Assembly (NCBI GenBank): GCA_013433145.1
Contig: CM024172.1
Span: 5,712,713-5,776,712, forward strand
Direction: 5' to 3'
Source of the DNA: Ascaris suum
Lineage: Eukaryota > Nematoda > Chromadorea > Rhabditida > Ascarididae
DNA: 64,000 nucleotides
Part shown: positions 39,301 through 49,800 of the stretch, in pieces
Numbering within the stretch: position 1 is the first letter of the stretch
Layout of the letters: each line of letters opens with the position of its first letter
Translations under genes and position numbers: made by a program
The notes under the pieces: generated by a model
Told to the model about the DNA's origin: nothing
Seen by the model: the letters and a program-made list of their open reading frames with translations, nothing else
The model's database searches: none

Positions 39301-39943
39301 TAGTTAACAAACGGAGAAATGAGTCAGAAGCTCGGTTCAATTTTTTGTTCATTAATTCCCTCGTGGGATCTTCGAAATTGTCTCTGCAGCATCAAGAGGA
39401 AGCAGAGTGACGTCTTGAAGAATCAACAGTACATTTGCGACACAGAAGACTTCCTCACCTGAGGAAACTATCCTTGCACTGTAAGCTGCTGAAATTTTCT
39501 CTTAGAATTCGATAATGTGCTTACCTTATAGTTCTGTAGAAAAGTGAATGGCATAAATGTAAGCGCAAAAACGTATCGCCATTACGTTGGGAGGAAATGG
39601 GTTCCAGTGGCGGGTGCGGGAGAAGAAATTGAAGTGGGTAATCGAGAAGGGTGGAGCATAAGGCGGGCGGGAGTCGAAGGAGCAAAAGGGCGACGAATAG
39701 GTATTTACTCTTGTTCAGTACAATATGTTGACAAAAGGTTCGCACTTGAGGGTCTGTTCTACAAATGTAATTGTTTTCGTAGGCAGTTAATACAGAGAGC
39801 GTTCGCCGTTCGACGAGCTTGGCGACGATTTCATCCGCCTCACGAACTGATCCGTCGCAAATATAGATGCCACGCGGACGCATCAGTGATGCCTTCTCGA
39901 TGACAAAACGTTGCACCTTGATTGGAAGCTGTCGCAGATCCCC
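27384..39943 (-). CDS. pck: GTP-type phosphoenolpyruvate carboxykinase (PEPCK), multi-exon
   Basis: PEPCK interconverts oxaloacetate plus GTP and phosphoenolpyruvate plus CO2 and GDP. Exons read on minus: 39943-39746 ([21 protein letters not shown]), 39216-39063, 36885-36815 ([11 protein letters not shown]), 35865 to about 35725 ([28 protein letters not shown]), 35215-35021 ([22 protein letters not shown]), 34572-34453 ([15 protein letters not shown], the P-loop with the reactive Cys), 34173 to about 33964 ([15 protein letters not shown]-like block, IFTNVAET), 33405-33227, 29312-29108 ([15 protein letters not shown]), 28127-27849 (KIFHVNWFR) and 27455-27384, which ends in TAG. Most junctions keep phase; the 3' junctions near 35.72 and 33.96 kb lack a clean in-phase GT donor. 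The metal-ligand Lys, His (AEHM) and Asp (GDD) are present. Differences from the family include F for the substrate Tyr and L/H for two guanine-pocket Phe. The first coding exon is not identified. Similarity to C. elegans pck-1 is from memory of the family. Confidence 0.92.
29580..29854 (-). CDS. Sense-strand open frame inside a PEPCK intron
   Basis: A 91-codon open frame without a near-upstream Met runs on minus from after TAG (29855-29857) to a donor-like AG/GTAGTT after 29580. It includes [39 protein letters not shown] and [15 protein letters not shown]. It looks like real protein, not random sequence. It is not part of the PEPCK fold and lies in the 3.9-kb intron between the 33405-33227 and 29312-29108 exons. 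I do not recognise the family. Confidence 0.4.
30426..30860 (-). CDS. Long sense-strand open frame inside a PEPCK intron
   Basis: About 145 open codons on minus, ending in TAA at 30426. Segments include [54 protein letters not shown] and [16 protein letters not shown], with a basic, Pro-rich end. The alternation of short strands and helices resembles a thioredoxin-like or Rossmann-like fold, but I could not tie it to a family. Together with the frames at 29580-29854 and 32173-32412 it suggests a nested same-strand gene, or exons of a neighbouring gene interleaved with PEPCK. Confidence 0.45.
   Translation of the reverse strand, partial: SRKNLIKFISYEKLSRQLRIALFVPVETNNRQDMSTSMSIAEMLVGNEIGFLLCCSDDPISDRNAGAHLFKYDPHVTALIQQILSKLLLRDMSSIYETFFSNGSLTRKISYHELEKIQLSNITLKKITTSSSPPPFPYRPNRCF
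32173..32412 (-). CDS. Sense-strand open frame inside a PEPCK intron, with stop
   Basis: An open minus frame after TGA (32413-32415) runs to TAG at 32173. It contains [57 protein letters not shown] and [14 protein letters not shown]. This is strongly protein-like and may be a terminal exon. The best acceptor (TTTTCGCAG) lies just upstream in a frame that would need a one-base shift to join. Family unknown. Confidence 0.4.
   Translation of the reverse strand, partial: PTASGSDEFVSTTSSLARTIADVAPADRGLLNSNPDTTIRFTVARVMHICAECSEKTPENMTPAERFTTLQKKALLKPF
33068..33083. repeat. Poly-C run of 16
   Basis: Sixteen consecutive C on the plus strand (G on minus) within the large PEPCK intron, flanked by pyrimidine-rich sequence. 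A run this long could form a G-quadruplex or i-motif, and its length call is error-prone. Confidence 0.95.
36137..36448 (+). promoter_or_regulatory. LTR- or promoter-like stretch inside a PEPCK intron
   Basis: The segment starts TGTAGCAG and ends CCACACA, so it has TG...CA-type ends. It carries a TATA-like box (CTTATATAG near 36207) followed about 10 bp later by an initiator-like TCAGTGTCAGT, then GTCGTCGGTCGTC and a GTAAAACCTGACC stretch. Immediately downstream lie GTAAGTGCCTCAAGAG and TGAGGGCTCAGCCGG, the latter reminiscent of a tRNA primer-binding site. No second copy or gag-pol frame is visible in the window. It could be a solo LTR, or an unrelated promoter on the strand opposite to PEPCK. 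Confidence 0.25.
37110..37345. repeat. Degenerate ATGATG/TCATCA-rich minisatellite
   Basis: About 235 bp of imperfect repeats alternate CAATATGATG-type and CATCATCAC-type words every 20-30 bp (for example GTCATCACAATATGATGAG and CATCATGACAACC). Because the words are mutual reverse complements, each block can fold on itself. The repeat lies in the PEPCK intron between exons 39216-39063 and 36885-36815. Confidence 0.6.
37456..37848 (-). CDS. Sense-strand open frame split by one TGA, inside a PEPCK intron
   Basis: On minus, one reading frame stays open for about 130 codons except for a single TGA at 37702-37704. Before it: [32 protein letters not shown] and [10 protein letters not shown]. After it: THE frame continues with [49 protein letters not shown] and [13 protein letters not shown], then stop. 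The TGA sits inside GTTTGA, which could also be a splice donor for a 53-bp intron ending CTTACAG, but the phase after that acceptor does not fit. Family unknown. Confidence 0.4.
37978..38087 (-). CDS. Exon-like open frame inside a PEPCK intron
   Basis: Bounded by an acceptor (TTATCTCCACAG) and a donor (CGCAAG then GTGGTA). The minus frame reads [19 protein letters not shown] followed by [15 protein letters not shown]. Acidic then hydrophobic; it looks like a real exon. It is on the PEPCK strand but not in the PEPCK fold. It could precede the frame at 37848-37456. Confidence 0.4.
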
Positions 39944-40570
39944 CTATACATCAATGCAGATCAGTACTTCACAGCAACTTTTGATGCCATCTTTCTATAA
40001 TGAAATGAACGCACTATTGCAAAGCATTGCCCTGCTGCGCCTACTTATACCAAGAAAATGCAGACGTGGCACAAATGGAAGGGACGCAGAAGGCATATAT
40101 CTCTCCGGACCCTCCCACCGAATTCACGTAGGTGTCTTTAATTCAGCATAACGCAAAGGCCGAAAAGAACACTTCTCGTCTAGAAGACGTTTTTTTGAAA
40201 TGTACTTTTTCGCATAATTTTCTCCCAATGTCATTTTTGCGCGTTTGCTGTGGAAAAAAAGGAGATTGTTTGCTGAACTTCTCTGGATTTTTTAAAGTTG
40301 GCATTAGACCCTTTGAAAGCAAATCTTGTTCAGCTGCTTCCAGTGGACAATTCTCACCAATGGAGGTGCAAAATCGAGAAATCTTGTACCCGCCAGATTC
40401 TCTCTCGTTATGCGGGAGATGTTTGTTGCAAATGGTGGCTTCGCTGATAACTTCTAAGAGAAATTTCGGACAAAGATGCCCTCGAATTCGTGGATGAGCA
40501 AGTGGCGAAAAATTCGCGAAGAGGACATAAGTTGGCAAAGGAGATAGGAATGAAGCACAAATCGACTGAA

Positions 40571-41682
40571 ATGCACCAGCTAAAAACTCACTCATGTTCT
40601 GAATTGTTTCTTTTACGAGAGCCCTGTTAAGAGGACGTAAAATGATGCTGATATGGTAACAAGAAAGTAACCTTGATGATCGGCATGCTTCCTACACCGC
40701 TTATTATAACTTCATTGATAATAGAGAATGAATCATCGGGAAGCGGTCGCAGTGAGCGAATTCCTTCTTCATTTGCGTCACTCCGTATAGTGGTCAGACT
40801 CGGCGTGTGCTGCAATTATTTCGTTTCAAACTTGTTCTTCTCTGCTTGCGCCTTCCTTTTGACATTCTCACAGGAAATCACATGCGATGAAACTCATTCC
40901 AAGTAACTTGCCCACACATCGTTACCCAACCACAAATTTTCCATATGGCACATAAGCATTGCAGCTATTATGAGGATACCGAAAATTCCTGCCCAGGGTT
41001 TCGTGAAATCAGCGCCACATTCGGTGGATAATTGCGTCAGAATAAAATGATATCGCACTATTTCACGGTTGAGCTCTTACTGTTTGAATTGTTTATGGGT
41101 ATGCGACGGAAAGATGCGATTTTTAGTTACGGTGAGGAGTGTACCACTTTCATCCACAGTTCAAACAGTAGAAGCAGCACATGTTGCAGCTTATTTCCTA
41201 GCTAATCTAGGCAACCAATATTGAGAGACGAAAATTCCAGCTAGCATCTGCGTGCCAACAATGAGGATAGGAGAGTATAGTGAAGTCTGAAGAAAGCAGA
41301 CCAAAGTCTCCCACAAAGCATCACAGTTTCGAGCAGGCCAAACTGCATGATACCAAAAAGACGCGCAGAATCGTTCGGAGAGTATGTGAGGAACTGCTTT
41401 GAGGGAAGCATCCTTCGATGGAAGGTGGGGAGAAGGGAGGAGAGAGACGACGGTAGATACTACAGTAGGGATCGACTTATCAGGGCAGGAGACTAATAAT
41501 GAGCCGAGGGGAATAAGTTGGGAAATCGTCCTCGACCAGTAGCCCATCAAAGATCCGACGCACTCTGCCACACTCCAGCATGCTCTTTTTTATTTGCAGT
41601 GAAGTCAAGCGCATGGCCTTGGTTGTTGCACTCACTTGATGCTCTCAGTATCTGACTGCGATAGGAAGGGGTCGAAATTCAT
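40571..41682 (-). CDS. Unidentified, probably membrane, protein; several exons
   Basis: Exons on minus, in order. 41682-41636 starts at ATG (MNFDPFLSQSDTESI) with donor GTGAGT. The next exon starts at 41564 after TGTGGCAG and gives KVRRIFDGLLVEDDFP and TYSPRL. An open region at about 41410-41195 encodes a hydrophobic stretch in two competing frames. A segment near 41020-40920 has KPWAGIFGILIIAAMLMC, a likely membrane helix. 40809-40672 (46 codons, acceptor ATTGCAG, donor GTTACT) has HTPSLTTIRSDANEEG and SIINEVIISGVGSMPII. A short exon ends near 40571 at GAGTGAG. The joins around the hydrophobic part are uncertain. It lies just upstream of PEPCK on the same strand. Family not recognised. Confidence 0.4.
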
Positions 41683-42458
41683 TCCGGTCAATAGGCGACA
41701 AAAAGCGCTGGATCACAGTAGAAACTCAGTTGTAACTGAATATGTGTGGAAAATTTTGATCGATTATGGACTAAAAACAATGGCTAAAACCAATGCTGGA
41801 TTCGCGTAGAAAAAAGCCAATGACGGACAGCTCAACAACTGAATTTTTCATACTGGCGGCATGGACTGTTGATTCCATCAACACAGTCAGGCTTCATGCC
41901 ATCCTACTCGAAAGTGAATAGCCAAGTAAGAACTAAGCATCAACTTATTCGTAGCCGAAACGGGGAATTGGTACAGCCATAGTCGACCGGTAAGCAAGCG
42001 CCACCTCGGCCGGACATAGTCGAAGGAAGGCACTCGAAAACAAAATCAGCGGAAGGCATCAGCAGAAAAGCCACGGATAGCATAGTGCAGTAATCTGCCA
42101 ATGAATAAAATAGTCACAGCCTCTGGCGAATGAATGCAGAGACATGTGAACGCCTTTGGAAAAAACAGGATCTTAAGAGGTTGCTTCTTAAATCCCGGAG
42201 AAACTTTGTGTTCTAATCATCTCACGTGCACTTCTTTCGACTGAGACAATATGGTCGTCCGTTGTTTAGTTTGGACAAGACAATCCTTAAGACGAAAACT
42301 TACAACAATGAAAACATAACAAAAAACCTTGTGTGAACTTTTAAGAAGTGCAAAGGACAGTGGGAAACAGCTGCCACCTCTACTCTGTGAGTGTTTGGGA
42401 CAACCAGTTCAATGGACTCCAAAATTCACGTAATGCCAGACAATGTCGTGGTGCTGAC

Positions 42459-42693
42459 CTGCTGCTCAATCCCGTCCTGCATAATTTCTTTGGTAGTACT
42501 GAAGATAGGAAGCGACCATCCACAGCGATGAAGTAAATTAGCAATGAAGTGACAAAGATTGTTGTTACTTTCAGAAGCGCTCATGCAAAGCATGAAGACA
42601 ACATTTGCAAACCATCTAACCAAATTACAGAATAGAGTTATGAAAGCACTAAACCGGAACCTTCGTTTTTTTCGTGTACAACTGATGCCTTCT
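42459..42693 (-). CDS. Unidentified exon with a probable membrane helix
   Basis: Open minus frame ending at donor CAGCAG/GTCAGC after 42459. It has a basic start (TRKKRRFRF), a hydrophobic stretch (AFITLFCNLVRWFANVVFML, about 20 residues) and then SESNNNLCHFIANLLHRCGW and TTKEIMQDGIEQQ. This fits a cytosolic basic anchor, one membrane helix and a soluble part. It may belong with the exons at 40.6-41.7 kb or with those further up at 42.9 and 44.5 kb. Confidence 0.4.
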
Positions 42694-42799
42694 CAATGTT
42701 TCCTTTTAAGTTTTGAGTGCGTGTATAAAATTTTGAGTGAAAACTTGTGAGAATCCAACCGCAGCCTAGCCCGAACTCAAATTCTGTTGCAATAATTAT

Positions 42800-42942
42800 T
42801 GCTTGATGAGAGCTGAAAAGACTGCTCGCGGAGGAAATCTCAATTCGCGATCTTCCACTTCAGGAAGGACGCGCTCTGCCGATTCCATTGTGATGCTATC
42901 ACTCGCCTTTATTCCTCTCTTAGATCTCGCCAGCTCTATTCT
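42800..42942 (-). CDS. Unidentified exon-like open frame
   Basis: After an acceptor-like TCATGTAG, the minus frame reads RIELARSKRGIKASDS then TMESAERVLPEVEDRELRF and PPRAVFSALIK. Charged and protein-like; the 3' boundary is uncertain. A second minus frame (42920-43189) overlaps its start, also with plausible composition, so the exon structure here is unresolved. Confidence 0.3.
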
Positions 42943-44394
42943 CTACATGACCCGACTTCAAAGCAAAATTTTTTTGCTTTTGCTGGATTTTCTTTACGAG
43001 AAATGAGCTGCAAGAAAGCGCCACGTCTACAAATTTTGTAATCAACACCGAGCATAGTTCCCCTATAATGCCTCTAAAAGCAGATTTATCCACAAATGGT
43101 TTTAAAAAACATAAAAAATTCTTGGTTTGAGGACTACTCTCATATGTAATGGCATTCATTTTTAAAGATTTAGATGGAAGAATCAGCAACTTTTAGCAAC
43201 TTTTATGTGCGGATTGCGTCAGTCGAAAGTGGAGGTCATCGGCAAGTCGTCTTATGTTTCTCAAGGCAGACGACCCTATCACTCTTCCATTCACCTTTCC
43301 TTTGGCACACTTAATTTGATGGTAAATAATGTGATGTAATCATCCTGTAATAATGGGATGGTGCTGCTACTGTATATTTAATATTGCGTGTTCCACATAA
43401 TGCTTTGGTTTCTTTGCTTTCAAATAATGAAGCGATAGAATGGGGCATGTGTTATGCAAAATCAAAGACGACCGTATGTATTCTCCGTGACTACGGGCAA
43501 CTGCCGTACGGACGACAGCTATCAACGACCGCTGGACACTTCGACTTCGCGTCAATGGCAGTTAGCAGCTTTGCTGCCATAAAGCTGTCAAATAAAACAC
43601 ATGTATTTCTGACCAAGCTGAACCTGGCTGGGACTTAATACTCAGTCCTTGGCCCAGGGACAGCCTTAGTTCGCGCTGTGCATTTCATTGCCGCGTTTCT
43701 TGGGCGCAAAAAAGCTTGGCACAGTGAACACATGCTCCTTGTGTCTTTGCCTCCCTCCGCATATTTGGGACACTTGCAGCGTACCTGCGCAAATGGATTA
43801 TTTCGATGACTCTGTGAAGTGGTTCCTGCAAAAATCCTCTACATGCAAAGTTGCACTGACCTTGGTTCTTTAGCAACCATCCGGTGCTAATAGCTGGTTT
43901 CCGGCGTTCGAAAAGCTACCAGTTGCCATTTCCTTGCTTTCGAAGACCTTTGTTTTTACTGTTTTGGCCGCATACAGATCATCGTGCGTTCTGGCCACGC
44001 CAACCTCAGACACACATACGCGCAAAGCAAAAGGCCTACAAGACCATCGTTGCTGCTGCTGGGGTTGGTCGCAGGAAATGATGAAGAGTAGGATGACTTG
44101 GAAGGGGACTATCGAAAGGTTTTCACAGTATGGAGGTCAGGTTTTTCTCTGAAAAAAGATGGAGGTATTCAATGAGCCAATCAATGGGGACGTAATATGC
44201 TATGCAATCATCGCTTTCTGAAGTTGAAAAACGGGAATTAACAGTAAATATTAGCATTGGAGGTATCGAAAGTAACTGCAAATGTGCAGCTTCAAATATT
44301 AAAATCTGCGGAGAAGCGACGAGAAAGGCGGAAATATAAACTAAGAATGCACTTCTGTTCATATCAACGTCTGATAAGGAGCCGCACAAAACGG

Positions 44395-44538
44395 AACAGC
44401 GAGCAAGGATGAACTGTTCGGTGCGCACCGCTAGAGTCACCGAGCCCTCAAAATCCACATCACCTATCACCCTCAGCCCACTCCTTCGACAATCGGATCT
44501 TCAGTCACAAGAACCCAACCGTCAACAGCTGTCTTCAT
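44395..44538 (-). CDS. Unidentified exon with a one-base frame break
   Basis: After acceptor ATTTGCAG, the minus frame reads MKTAVDGWVLVTEDPIVEG then VG and meets TGA. The adjacent frame carries on as LRVIGDVDFEGSVTLAV and RTEQFILARCSVLCGSL. The switch lies at a run of three G (CCC at 44477-44479 on plus); one more G would make a single continuous exon. Alternating strands suggest a beta-rich domain. Family unknown. Confidence 0.4.
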
Positions 44539-46824
44539 CTGCAAATGGATACGCCTGCCGAACCCAGCTGCTGTTTCTAACCTCGTTTTGACTGATTACT
44601 CAAACGACCGGCCTAATCATCTACCTACTTCGTGACGTCATAACAATGAATATTTTCCCTATCCGAGCCTAATTACAGCTAACAGCGAGATCTTCCACAT
44701 CACATCATCGATGTTCCCCTTCAGTGCCACACACGGTGCTGCTCAACAGCAGCACTGCAGCACGAAATCTTCCTGCGTGCCAATTTGGAACTAATAATCA
44801 GAGTTTGATAACTTAAACACTAGCAGACTCCTTGAAATGTTTTTGCAGCTGTTCGGTTTTTGCTGTTGGCTAAAGCTTGATTTAAAACTCGCTGTAGATT
44901 GCCACTTGAGAAAATATCACGGACCGCTGGCATGGGATAGTGCGCCCTGAACTGACCCGGGCGTAGACTAATGGGCAACTTATTTTTCTATACACAGCTT
45001 CATCATCGTTTAATGGCGGCTTTGTGCAGATTTACCGAAGCCATCCTCGATTTTCGGGCTGTTCCACAATCTCAGAATGTTTAAGTATAGTGTGAAAATA
45101 CAAGCACTATTGGAACGACTGTGGGCTGTACATTTTGTCGTTCCTAAAAGGCGGAGACACGGGTCTGGCTGTCGGCTATCCCCATAAGCCGCTGTATTCT
45201 GGGAGCGCATGCCAAGATGCACGGCGCCTCTTAGGTTTCTGAGTCTAATGAGATTGACTGATGAAACATGAGGTTGTGGCGAAAGATTCAACAACTATGT
45301 GCATGTGCGAGTGTTGCATCTTTAGCTTCACAAGCCCTCTACTGAAACAACCAAATATGCGGGCACGCATGAAAATTTGTAAAAATGCATGGAAGCACAA
45401 GAAACGAACAGATGCTGGAAAGAATGAGAGCAAATCGCATAATTCAAATGCGTATCCCGTTCAATTTGTGGCTGTGGCTGCCTCCTCATTGCTGCTACTT
45501 TTTTGGTCATCTACGGTCGGTAATCATGGCTATGGGCAGTAAGTTCATTATTTTATTGCAGCCAAAAGACCAGGTTTTGTCTCAGCTGCACACTACCCTA
45601 TTACACAAATGCAAAAAAGCGATGAGCACCATTCACCACCAGCGGAATGTTCTCACGTGGAAATGGACCTGCGCACACCATTGCAAATCCTGAATTGTCC
45701 CAACCTGCCGTATCCTCTAGTGGGCAGAAGAATTGCTTGACGCTTGCCAGCGAAGCGGGGAGCAGGAGGTAGGTGAGAAGCTGCCCTTTTCCTCAGATGG
45801 GTGCGAACAGTCTCCAAACTTACTGTATTTCAATCTGGATATCTGTTTTTCGTTTGTGGAGCAAGTAGACGAACAGAGAACGCTGCCACATATAGAGCAC
45901 CGAAGAGGAAACCGTTCGCAAAGCAGCACGCCGGGCGTAGACGTTTATTTGGCGCGATGGACTTCTAGGTCTATAGAATATGAGACTGGAATTGCGCAGA
46001 ATATCGCTCGTTCTGCAGCATTTTTGGCGACCTGAAACTGACACCCACATTGAATAATAAGGAAAGAAAATTGGAAGACTTTGACAGCGGGAGCCACAAA
46101 GTGTGCGCCCACCACTAGAAAACTTCCTAGCAAGCTGGAAGCCCATTTCTTGCAACTAAATATCACGCGCAAAGCAAGTTGACAACGCTTTCAACGACGA
46201 GCTTGTCTTCCCCAGAACTCGCGAAAGCGTATATACTGGTAATCTGCTACTCCCGATGAGGAGTTTTATACATCCGGAGATTTCCTATTTGGAACTGACA
46301 GCTCTAAAGGACGCAAGCTTTCCTGTTTCGACCATCAGTATGCAGTCAAGGCCGGCTGCTACTGAAAGCACACTGGAAACCTCCTCCTGTGGACCGAATT
46401 TTGCAAAGCGCTTTCTTAGCTGTTTTTTCTCGAGTCGTCCTCATAAAAACTGCGACTGGACAGCAATCTCTCTTCACAGTTCACGATAGAGCTTAGATTC
46501 ATAGAGAGAGCGAAAAAAGTTGCTTAATATGTAAACGAGGGACTGGAAAAATATTCGGGTGAGAGGTGGACAATATTACGAATGAAAGAATAATGCAAGT
46601 GAGCAGAGGAAGCGAAGAAACAAAAACAGAAGAAATGAGGAGAGGAGAGTAGGAAAATATCCAGCAAATTTCGCGGAACAAAAAATGCCAGACTTTGAAA
46701 ACGAAGCCATAAAACCCGCAAAAACTTAACTTTTGGTCTGCTATATATATCTCGTAGAAATTCTATCTTCGATCGATTCCTTGCTTTGTTTATTTCTTTA
46801 ACGCAAACTACAGCTTGCTTGCAG

Positions 46825-49800
46825 AGACAGAAGGTCTATCTGAGGAAGAACTGAAAATTCTTCGAGCGCGGTTCAGGATGCGTCAGAACAGATTCACTGC
46901 AATCTCGTAAGGCTCCAGTCATCCTCTCATCCCGTTATCATTGCTTCAAAAGTCCAAATAAGCTGTTGGCCATTAAATAGAAAACAGCGCAATGACAACA
47001 ATGTATGGGGGGCGTTAGTTGTGCTGGAAGGCGCCACCACATGTCAATAGTCTGTTCGAACTTATGTAACCTGCTCGACCCATTGGTCGATTCTTACCAC
47101 TTCAGCCCAATTCCTAGCCGTTTGGACAAAACGTGATGACTTTTCTGACCCCGGACTACTCTTGAGAGAGAAGTTTCCGAAGAACGAAGAAATACAACAG
47201 CTGTTTTGCGTTTGCTCAGCGATTAGCTCCGTTAGGCTTTTACTTGCACGAGTCATATACATTTATCACCCAGTGATAAGATTTTGTCCCCACAGTGCAT
47301 ATTTGAGTGAGTGCGGTGACCACGAGCTAATTTAAAATGCGCAAGAGGTAGTGGCTAAAAAGCGCTCAATTTTTTCGCTGATGCAAGAGTTACTGCTATC
47401 GAGAATGGCAGGTGAATTCACGCGCTTAATAGTTCGTCGCAGCTATCACGGCGTACTTCCTTAGGTAGAGTCATGAGGAGGCCCTACAAGGAGCAACGCG
47501 CATGACCCCTCCTCTAACTACCGTGAATTCTAATGCACCTGTGTGCTTCACTTAACATACGTTGCTGGTAGTGATACGTGTCCGTGGGTGTTAGTCGCCG
47601 TAAACGCACAAGACAAAGCTAAGGTGTACATGCTGCGAACGAAAAGTGCATCTTTGATTATCTTTAAACAATGTACTTCTTCAATCAACAGGTGTTCTGA
47701 GAGAGTCGCGAACGCTGTTTTTCACCGAAACGGTTGATCCGTTAAGTGTCTGGCAACCTCTCAAACTTCGCATACAGCAAAGGTACATGTCAATTCCTCG
47801 ATGATGAGTTGCTCTACGTGATCTTGCTGTAATTAATCACATTTATTTTCATTTTCAGGAAAGAAAAGCAAGTGAGGATAAAGACTCGTCCGACATTGTA
47901 CGCTCTTTGTATCAATTCATTTTTTTCCTTGCAACATGTGCCTTTAGTTCTGAAAGATTTTTACCCACTAACTTTGGTAAGCTGCATGTATCTGAGGTGT
48001 TTATGGCTTCATCCAGCAGGAAACAACTTACCTCACATCGCCAGATTCTCAAACAATTGATGAACTCAGACTGTTATGAAAAATAAGGCAGAGAGTTGCG
48101 CAAAACGGTACGATTGGTATCGCATCGTATGCTGATGGAAATGAGGGCAAGAGGGGAATGTAAGCATGTTGTGGCAAGTGACAGTGGAGGAAGCATCCGA
48201 GACGACCAACTGTTTTCTACGAGCCATAATTTTCCGTAGTATAAAGTGCTGCAACGACGACGCTTGAAAAATGCATGCAATACATGACACAGCGCCAGTT
48301 TGCTCACAACTACACACAGTGCCCCGATAAATACGACAGCGAGATTGTAGAATTTGAGAAAAGGCATTACACACTTGGCGTATAGGAAAATTGTCCTTAG
48401 CGTGTTTTGCACCTCTCTACAACAAAGGAACAGTGGCTTTTTGACTGAGTTAGCTAAAACATTGCATCTGTGCTCGATTTTATCCCGTGACACAAAACTG
48501 CGAATTCTGGCATCAACTTCCCGAGCAAATATTCTGGCCTAGTCGCTGAAAGCAGCATTCAGATGCAGTTTGTAGGCAGCTATGCATCGCGCGATCAGTT
48601 TCTGAGATTAGTTGACTCTTCAGCTATTCTCTCGCTTGAAACTATTCGATTGAAACCTTTCCCATTGAATTTCTTATTTTCTCGTGAGTGCTGCAGCACT
48701 TAGGAATAATTCAGATGGCAATGCGTTATTCCTTGGTCTTCGTATCCCAGATTTCTTGCATTATCGAAAAATGGAGTAACTCCGAAAACTGTGTACACCT
48801 TAAGCTCTTGCTAAGCGTTTTCTTTTGTGTTTGTGGCCCAAAGCAAACAAGTGAAACGATTTTGGCGACCCAGCCATATTTACTGGTCGGGATATTGACT
48901 AGCCGCTCTAAGAGCGGCTAGTTATAAATTAGATGCTGTTATTTGTCTAGAAGTCAGTGCAGTTCCGGTTGCGCAAAATGTTTTCGGATAGCCCAGGTGC
49001 ATTGCCGATTTGCGTCTCATGACACCCTTCAAGGCTCAAAACTATTAACTCACTATCACATTATCTTTGTTCTATCAAATGGAAGTTTCTGCCTCCCATT
49101 TCTTTCAACTTGTTACGTGTTCGTCTTCCTTTCTGGAGTCTCAATTCAGAAAGAAACAAAGAACACTGCAGTCGGAGCTGTGAATCGCAACACTGATAAC
49201 TGCAGTTGCAACATAAATTTTCAGTGGGGCTTGCACATTAAGACCCGAGGAAGAACCGACGATCTTCGAAAAAATAAAAACGAAACTGCAACCCGTTAAA
49301 GCAAAAATCAAGACAAGGTGAGGAACATTTGGAAGCTCATCTGCTCTGATCCAAAGAGAGCACTGAATAAGGATAGCCTGATCTCTCTCTCTGTTCGTCG
49401 ATAATGAAGAGCTGCTCAATGTCGCTCAGCAAAAGCGCTACGTGCATGAAATATCTACTGAACCATCGAAACCTGTGCTGTTTATTTCCAGCATATCTGC
49501 TCATAAAGCACGAAATGTCTTGAATGTTGCATCTTCGTCGGTCATGCACAGTGCAATGGTTTCATCTAGCTCTAAACGATTGTTGCTTTAGTTGTTTTAG
49601 TTGATGAATTCTTTATGCCAATGACAAAAACACCGTTAAATTTATTTCGGCGCTTGGCTCGATAAACGAGCCAAACCGGCCGCATCAAACTGCTACTCGT
49701 TTTTTACTGCGCCGACACCAAAACGGCAGTACCGCATTGTTTCTGCACCAGATCGGCTCGCTTCGGCATTCACAGTCGTATATAAACACGCTCCTATGTA

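Noticed and set aside
39544..39903. 119-codon plus frame
   Set aside because: Antisense shadow of the PEPCK exon at 39746-39943 and its intron.
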